DNA of 64,000 nucleotides from Mytilus trossulus (taxonomy: Eukaryota > Mollusca > Bivalvia > Mytilida > Mytilidae): positions 50,901,431 to 50,965,430 of the forward strand of contig NC_086381.1 in the NCBI RefSeq assembly GCF_036588685.1, given 5' to 3'. The notes under the pieces were generated by a model. The model was given only the letters and a program-made list of their open reading frames with translations, was not told the origin of the DNA and did no database searches. The position numbers and the translations under genes are program-made. Position 1 is the first letter of the stretch. The number at the start of each line of letters is the position of its first letter. Shown piece after piece: positions 57,726 through 64,000 of this stretch.

Positions 57726-58320
57726 ACTTAAACTATTGTGATAATGTCTTTTCAAAATTAAAGCCTATTCTTAATTAGAAGGTATTGTAAGTGAGTTTAA
57801 ATGACCATGTGATCGTGACAAACGGTTCATTACAATAAATTATAAATTTCAATTTTAAATGGTTAAAATAACACAAATACTTGTTTTACACAAGACATCT
57901 GCCCTTAAAGATTTTCATTTATCAGCAATCTGCAAATTATATGTTTTGATAAAATGAGACATTTTTGATTTTCTTTCTAAAAAAATTGAGAATGAAAATG
58001 AGGAATGTGTCAAAGCCTGGAACAACAACTTGACAAGAAACATATATATAGAGCATATATATAAAGCATGTATCCGTAATTTTTAACAAGATGTCTTATT
58101 CTAGACACATCATGATTTTCTAGCTTAAGAATTTGCGAATACACAGATAAAATCATACTTTATTGATTAATAAAACAAAAATGGACACTTGAAAACATTT
58201 TCGTTTGAAACATGTGGAATAGCTAACAATGATCCGATTATAAACGACCAAACACGAAACATTTCCACAATAACTTAAAAACAAGAAACAAAACAGGAAA
58301 ACTAGAGAATAGGAACAACA
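57726..58320. other. gene-free stretch
   Basis: AT-rich, no recognisable feature. Confidence 0.45.
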
Positions 58321-58324
58321 ACAA

Positions 58325-58405
58325 AAACAAAACCAGGATTCGAACCTAAGCCGACAAGGTCTAACTCATTGAGCATAACCATGAAACCTCGCGGCTACCA
58401 ACTCA
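58325..58405 (-). repeat. tRNA-derived SINE-like element
   Basis: The minus strand carries GTTGGTAGCCGCGAGGTTTC (A-box region, degenerate) and a perfect B-box GGTTCGAATCC about 50 nt later. The anticodon arm does not fold convincingly, so a SINE head or tRNA pseudogene is more likely than a tRNA gene. Confidence 0.55.
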
Positions 58406-59555
58406 TACTATACGATTGCCTATTATTGTATATATAAAGGTGCTAGTCTAGTTGAAGCGTCAAATTAAGGCAACGGAAAAATCAAGGTTTACTATTTACA
58501 AATTGTGACTTGGATGCTTATTGGGGATATCAATCCAGGAAAGTGGAAGGATATCATGTTTACTGAAAGTGGTGCGGCCTAGTAAAAACAGCAAACAGAA
58601 AGTCGAAAAAAATAAATTTTGACTTCAGGGTTATATAACTTTTTATTCTTTGTGGCATAACTTACTTTTTCGAATTAGATCATAATTTCACATTAGTACA
58701 TACATATTAAGATGAACATAGAAAAACTTCTTTGTGGTTTCTTTATTTCATTTTCAAAGATCAGCTGTTTAGCATGTAAGCCTATGGAGCAGTCAATTAC
58801 AAGACTGCAACCTTTACATTGCTATTGGAATCAATACATAGGTCGAAATTTTGTTTCATATTTTGGTCATGATTTGTTTAGAATATGAAAGTTGTTGTGC
58901 AATAAAATTGACTTTTAGATAGCCGAAGAATGATATAGCCTTCAAAGTGGGTTTATATGAACATCAAGATTGTTCTTTGCGTGTTTTATATGCCTTTTTC
59001 TGTTTGGCAGTTTGTATTTTTTTTTTATATCCGTTCCACCCATAGGTCCAGAAATTATTGTAGTGTTTTTCAATATAAATGTATAAATTTGACCCTTAAA
59101 ATTTTTAATTAAATAATTAAAATGTTATGGAAAAATTAGGCGAAATGATTTGTTATTGACTTGATAGATAAATGTCAATGATTTCACTAAAGTTTTTACT
59201 CTAATGAATTTGTATTCTTTTTTGGATAACATTTTTGGGACTTTTCTGACATTTTTACCCCTCTTTTTGCAATATTTTGATTAAAATAAATGAAGATTTT
59301 TGCCACGGTTACATCCAAAAGAGATTATATTTCACCATTATAACTATTGGAAATCAAATCTAGGAATGATGCGGTTTCCATACATATGCACATATAAAAC
59401 ACAAACATTAAGCCTTATTTTTTGGAGAGCAAGGAAAAGAGGGTGGTTTTGAATTATAAGTGTCAGTTTTAAGTTTTTTCCTACCTGCGTATTGCTACCA
59501 TTAAAAAAAAAGTATATACCAAGTACATTCAGTAATACGTCATTTGAGTCATAAA
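58406..59555. other. gene-free stretch
   Basis: AT-rich. No exon-like block with splice sites; nothing named. Confidence 0.45.
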
Positions 59556-59559
59556 TTAC

Positions 59560-59645
59560 GCTTATATGATTGATTAATTGTTGCGTGATGAACGCCCAGT
59601 GGAAACTATTTCATAAAAATTCAGAACGGTCGCCTATTGAAATCC
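59560..59645 (+). repeat. SINE-type tail motif
   Basis: GATTGATTAATTGTTGCGTG followed by AACGCCCAGTGGAAACTATT and CAGAACGGTCGCC resembles the conserved tail (TTTAACGTCCAGTGGC type) of a widespread bivalve SINE. The head of the element is not recognisable here. Confidence 0.5.
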
Positions 59646-59824
59646 ATGTACCTAAATTTGTTGTTAACTTTGTAAACTCCTGGGTTCTTTTTAAAGGTTG
59701 TTTTCGGTCTTTGTTTAATTTTTTTTTTTATAATTAATATAAAATAAAACAAATCTGAACGGGAGAAATAAATGCCAAACAAAAAAGAAGAGAGGGGTGC
59801 GGAAAGAGGGTCAGGGTTTTTTTT

Positions 59825-59846
59825 GGGGGGTGGGTTGGGTTGGGGG
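59825..59846 (+). other. G-quadruplex-forming motif
   Basis: Four G-runs of 6, 3, 3 and 5 separated by T, TT and TT. This fits the G3+N1-7 rule with very short loops, about 600 nt before the start codon of the claudin-like gene, and is unusual in this AT-rich window. Confidence 0.7.
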
Positions 59847-60456
59847 TATGCAACGCAATCGTTTTTTCCGGCCTTAGTAAGCACACATCCAAATCGTGAT
59901 AATTCTGTCAACAACAAAAGTGCAGCCATAAAAATGAATAAATCAACAAAGGGAGGTAAACCTGTCTAAATACTTACGTTATCAACATTTAGATGTACGT
60001 CAATTAGTTAAAACATTGTTCTTTCTCATAAATCTACTACTTACCGATATTAAACAGCGTTTGATCCTCAACATCAAACGATATATATTGACCAATCCCG
60101 GCTCTTAAGATCACTAAATAAATATTGTAAAACAAATTTGACACATGCACTTATATCAAGTGACGTGTTCCCCACAGTAGGTATAGTTTAGAAGGCATTG
60201 TTTTTCGTAAGTGTAAATAAAATACATCGTAAATGATTCATTATTTATATCCTTATTTATAGATGAAGAATCAAAAGCTTGACCAGCTTTTTGACCAAAT
60301 ACCCCCAGCAACTGTTAAAATAGTCAAAACGTAAACGATTTTGGCTGCTGACAATTGTATTAAAACACCAGAGCAGAATTTTGATAGTTTATGGTAAACG
60401 GTATTGTATGATACTATCCATCGAAAATATATTTGCTTATCTTATCAGACACAAAC

Positions 60457-63012
60457 ATGACAATTTCTATATTAAGTATAGTAATGTGTGCCGTTTCAAT
60501 TGTTTCATTTATTGGACAGATATTAAGTGTTCGCTATCCAAGATGGTGGACAATAGAATCGACTGTTAAAAACGTCACGGAAACAGTACATTTCGGGATC
60601 TGGGTAACATTAGACTGCTTTAATGGCGCATGTACTGAGAAAAGTTCTAACTCAAATGGAGAAAAGGGTAAATATCTTAAATTAGTTTGACCACAATGAC
60701 CCATTTCTAATCGACTCCTACAGAAAAAATCATTTTGAGCTTGCAAAAACCAATAAAGCTATATGTAACTGCTCCCCTGAGTTTTATCTTCCATTTATTA
60801 TTTATTTATTTCACCATAAAAAAAGAACCAACATGAATGAACTTGCAAACACTGAAATTTTAATATTCAGCAGGGTACAACTCCGAATTTTTTAAGGCAG
60901 TAAAGAAAAAACCCTAACAAAATAATAATAAAAACCCATAAAAAATGTGAAACAAATGTGTAGCAAACAACGTGAACTTTCATTTACATCATACACATTG
61001 TTGTGTTACATGTATCTTTTATCAGCAAAACGTTCGGTTTTGGACATTTGAACCAGAAAGAGACAATATAGTACAGAAATTCATATTGCCACACAAAATG
61101 ATGATCAGTGAAAAGATATTAATTTAAAGACTGAAAAGAAGACGCAATTAAAATTTCATTCCAAATAAATAACTATCAAACATATCTGAAGGTGTTACTA
61201 CATCGGGAAAAAATTATATAATAAATATAGGAAGATGTGGTGTGAGTGCCAATGAGACAACTCTCCATCCAAATAACAATTTAAAAAAGTAAACCATTAT
61301 AGGTCAATGTATGGCCTTTATGAAAACAAATTGCTCTTTTAAAGAACAAGTATGTGAGAGGCTTTAAACTTAAGCTTTCAACATGTACATTTTGTTGAAC
61401 TAAGCTGGTTCAATCTAAGTCACTAATAATAGTTAACAAAATAATTAATTTCAGCTTGGCTTGAAGGAGTTAAAGTAGTTGAAGTTTTCGCCGTAATATT
61501 CTTGTTTTCCTCCTCTGTCATTTCTGCTTTGACGATAGCATTGAGAAAAAGGCCGGCGAGAGTTTTGTTATTATGGAAATTATTCACAGCTTTCAGTGGA
61601 GCAGCAGGTACATTTATTATCTACTTACTAAATTCCCTACGGTGTATTCTCTAAACTTTGTATTCTGAAGCAAATTATGCTTTCAAAACATCAATTTTGA
61701 GTTTTGGAATTTAACTGCTTTTTGTAACCTCAATTCTGCTACAATGTTTCTACAATGTAGTTACCAATCAAATCACTTTTATTGGTGAAGTCTAATGTTT
61801 GCGACTGTGACGCTGGCAAAGGAGAAGATCCGGATGATATTTTTTAAACGCTAAAGTGTTTTCTTCAGTTGATTCGTTTAGTTTATGTAATAGATTTGAA
61901 ATGATTTGGCCATTAAAGACGCATAAATTCAAACTAAGATATGAAATTTTATCAAATATGCCTCAAAACGTCACTTTTGAGATGGTTTTTGTTTAAAATA
62001 GAAGTGGCCGCAAACTGAATACAAGTGCGACCACTTCCATTTTAGACAAAAATCGTCTAAATAAGCACAAATGCTAAGATTGTGAAGATTTTAGGAGGTT
62101 TTCATGAATATTAATGATATTAGTACCTGATGAATATGCAGTGTAATGTCAAAACAACCCATATTTATGTAACAAGCCTTCTTCTTTCCAATAAATAATT
62201 AAAGTTTACATTTTCAACAAAAGTTTTGAAATGCACAATTTTGGAGCAAAATGTGGGTCTTATCGTGTCTACTCCAACAATTATGTACAAAATAACAACT
62301 TGTACAACAATTATGTACAAAATAACAACTTGTACAACAATTATGTACAAAATAACAACTTGTACAACAATTATGTTCAAAATAACAACTTGTACACAAC
62401 ATATCATGCATATTTATTAATCATTATTAATATTAAAACAAAAATTCGTCAAAACAATTAATATCAATTAATGATATCCTAAATTAAATTAGCATGCATG
62501 TGTTCCTCTTTTGAGAAAGATTGCAGGCTATATACAGAAAAATGCATGCTAATTTAATTTGGGATATCATTGAATAGATGTCAATTGTTTTGACGAATTT
62601 GTTATTTGCTTCATTCGTTAAGAGTGACCAATGATATTATATCAAACAGTTTAATGTACACATTTTTGATTGTATGGTAACTTTATTCGGTAATTCATGT
62701 ATCTTTACGCAGACTTTAAACGTTTTGTTTTTTGCAGGGACAGTTATCATAATGGGAGTTTTGATATTTTTTAAAAAGAAAGCTGGTCTGTCTCCATCGC
62801 AAGCCATATCAACGAAAGACGGAATAGCTGATTGGTCGATGATAGTATCGTCTATTTGCGGTGTTTTGTCAATCGTTTGCAGCGTTTTTATTGGTTGTAA
62901 ACTTATAATGAAAGACTCTGACATGGATGATGAAACTGATTATTCAAAATGGCATGATAGTATTAAATCTAAAGAAGAAAGCAAAAAGAAAAAGGAATTA
63001 TCCAAATTTTAG
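60457..63012 (+). CDS. claudin/PMP22-like four-pass membrane protein
   Basis: Coding exons 60457-60667, 61455-61607 and 62738-63012 join in phases 1 and 1 to 639 nt, 212 residues. TM1 is about residues 1-25. The first extracellular loop has Trp30-31, G-I-W at 47-49 and Cys54 and Cys59, resembling the claudin W...GLW-C-C signature, plus a sequon at 39. TM2 is about 78-99, TM3 about 107-133 and TM4 about 155-179. The cytosolic tail (180-212) is first acidic, then Lys-rich (SKKKKELSKF), with no evident PDZ-binding end. The start is the ATG at 60457; a TTG 24 nt upstream is not needed. TTATCTTATCAG at 60437-60448 looks like an acceptor, so a 5' untranslated exon is likely. Members of this superfamily act in cell junctions or as channel and adhesion subunits; which applies here cannot be told. 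Intron 2 holds family X copy 3, a 30-bp tandem repeat and a foldback element. Confidence 0.82.
61215..61330 (-). repeat. family M tail in intron 1 of the claudin-like gene
   Basis: GGAAGATGTGGTGTGAGTGC, CAATGAGACAACTCTCCATC and AGGTCAATGTATGGCCTT are the reverse complement of the M tail. Confidence 0.65.
61830..62270. repeat. repeat family X, copy 3
   Basis: Arms AAGTGGCCGCAAACTG and AAGTGCGACCACTTCC are more decayed than in copies 1 and 2. The right part (CCCATATTTATGTAACAAGC, CTTCTTTCCAATAAATAATT) matches copy 2. Lies in intron 2 of the claudin-like gene. Confidence 0.65.
62275..62394 (+). repeat. 30-bp tandem repeat, four copies
   Basis: Unit CAACAATTATGTACAAAATA plus ACAACTTGTA, four nearly identical copies. 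As 30 is a multiple of three and the unit has no stop in several frames, open frames appear on both strands; these are artefacts. Confidence 0.9.
62441..62601. mobile_element. foldback element in intron 2 of the claudin-like gene
   Basis: Arms of about 57 nt (outer end AAATTCGTCAAAACAATT, inner end AAATTAAATTAGCATGCAT) flank about 40 nt. Several mismatches. It ends about 135 nt before the exon-3 acceptor. Confidence 0.75.
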
Positions 63013-63210
63013 TGTTTTTGTAGTTACTGTGCACTTTTCTGATCACAACTGTTTCTCAGTGTTTTTGTACGAATAATTTCAGGAAATGGAATAATTTTAA
63101 TCAACAATGAGTGTGTGTTATATTGTGGGAAAGGTTAAAAAACATCAAATGTGATTGTTTTCTGAGTTGTTTATTTTGTTTGCGACATCATATGTTAACA
63201 GTCGATACAC

Positions 63211-63216
63211 AATAAA
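63211..63216 (+). other. poly(A) signal of the claudin-like gene
   Basis: AATAAA about 200 nt after the stop codon, followed about 15 nt later by a GT-rich stretch. A plausible end of transcript. Confidence 0.55.
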
Positions 63217-63474
63217 AATGTTGTGTTCCAGTAAATCAAGCAGTTACTGTTTCTATTCAGCGTTTATTTTGTGATTGTATGTGATGTTTATATCGGTAAA
63301 ATCTTGTCTTTCCCTTGTCGCGTAAAATATCTCTCAATTTCAAAATTTCACATTCGGATATGTTTCAGGGATAGAATTGAATCAGTGTGGTCTTAGGGTT
63401 TAAAAATAGTCAACTACCAATCCGCTATCGCATGATTCCCAATCACTTGATATAACTACCAATCTATTGTTTAG

Positions 63475-63560
63475 ACGGGTATCACATGTAGAGCAGGATC
63501 TGCTTACGCATCCGGAGCACCTAATACCACAATGGTATTGCATTGGTTGAGTTTGTAATG
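63475..63560 (-). repeat. family N fragment
   Basis: GTAGAGCAGGATCTGCTTAC and CATCCGGAGCACCTAATACC are the reverse complement of the family N middle part. Confidence 0.6.
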
Positions 63561-63689
63561 TTCATTCTTTAGTTTAACATGTTTTGTTTGTATACTGTTG
63601 TTCACCTTTTCGTTGTAATTCGTGTTTTGTCAGTTGTTTCCAACTTATGAATTTTAATATACCTTTTATATCGTTCTTCTCTCTTTTAA

Positions 63690-64000
63690 TTATTTTCTCT
63701 TTCTAGATGTTCTATTATTCTATTATCAACCAGATTTCAGAAAGAAAATCGGTTACAGATTTTGGAATGTACGGCGGGCTGATGGGTAATTCAGACATCC
63801 GGGCGGGTGGCTGCCAAACACTGTCTGTACATTTGAATTGTTTTACATTAGTCGTTTCAAGGCCTTTTATAGCTGACTATGCGGTATGGGTTTTGCTCGT
63901 TATTAAAGGCCGCACGGTGACCTATATTTGTTTATTTCTGTGTCATTTAGTCTCTTGTGGAAAGTAGTTTCATTAACAATTATACCACATATTCATTTTA
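63690..64000 (+). repeat. family M copy at the window end
   Basis: CAAGGCCTTTTATAGCTGAC, TATGCGGTATGGGTTTTGCT, AAAGGCCGCACGGTGACCTA and ATTATACCACATATTCAT. The 86-codon frame is an artefact of the repeat. Copy may continue past the window. Confidence 0.7.

Noticed and set aside
62165-62461. Four overlapping open frames with repeated Tyr-Val-Gln-Asn residues
   Set aside because: Created by a 30-bp tandem repeat, which keeps frames open on both strands; not a coding repeat protein.

Overview
The window looks like nuclear DNA of a bivalve mollusc, most likely a mussel of the Mytilus type. It is AT-rich and gene-poor, its genes have short exons and long introns with GT-AG borders, and it is crowded with dispersed repeats that I recognise from memory as mussel-type. 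I see no bacterial operons, no CRISPR array, no rRNA and no intact tRNA gene. I could not run a database search, so species and family names are pattern recognition. All exon joins were checked by hand for reading phase.

Layout. (1) 1-4.1 kb holds only repeats. (2) 4.1-22.3 kb is a tandem segmental duplication. Two units about 10.4 kb apart each carry a three-coding-exon gene for a 171-residue secreted EF-hand protein, here called EFH-A (8762-10972, +) and EFH-B (19166-21562, +). (3) 23.5-43.2 kb, minus strand, has two tandem copies of a four-exon gene for a secreted PAN/apple plus F5/8C fucolectin-type protein. The copy at 23484-32341 is open. The copy at 36999-43182 is broken by two in-frame stops and a frameshift. 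(4) 46.6-52.6 kb, minus strand, holds a third, diverged EF-hand gene, EFH-C. It lacks one intron, has a tandemly repeated last exon, and carries a 1.2-kb minisatellite in its inferred 5'-UTR intron. (5) 52.6-60.4 kb is mostly repeats, palindromes and transposon relics. (6) 60.4-63.0 kb holds a plus-strand three-exon gene for a four-pass claudin/PMP22-like membrane protein.

The most interesting signal is the EF-hand family. All three genes appear to start with the same small untranslated exon behind the same promoter module: paired, oppositely oriented GGAA (ETS-like) sites, then a TATA box. The distance from TATA to the first splice donor is 69 nt in all three, although EFH-C is well diverged. 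Each predicted protein has a signal peptide, a short beta-rich stretch ending in a basic Lys-Arg site, and two EF-hand loops, the first non-canonical. Together with the lectin-like pair this is a cluster of duplicating secreted-protein genes, of the kind seen in bivalve immune or extracellular-matrix families; that reading is inference.

The duplication also dates mobile elements. A foldback element in unit A has an empty site in unit B, and two short elements in B are absent from A. Relics of a LINE, a hAT-type transposase and a Penelope-type reverse transcriptase are visible.
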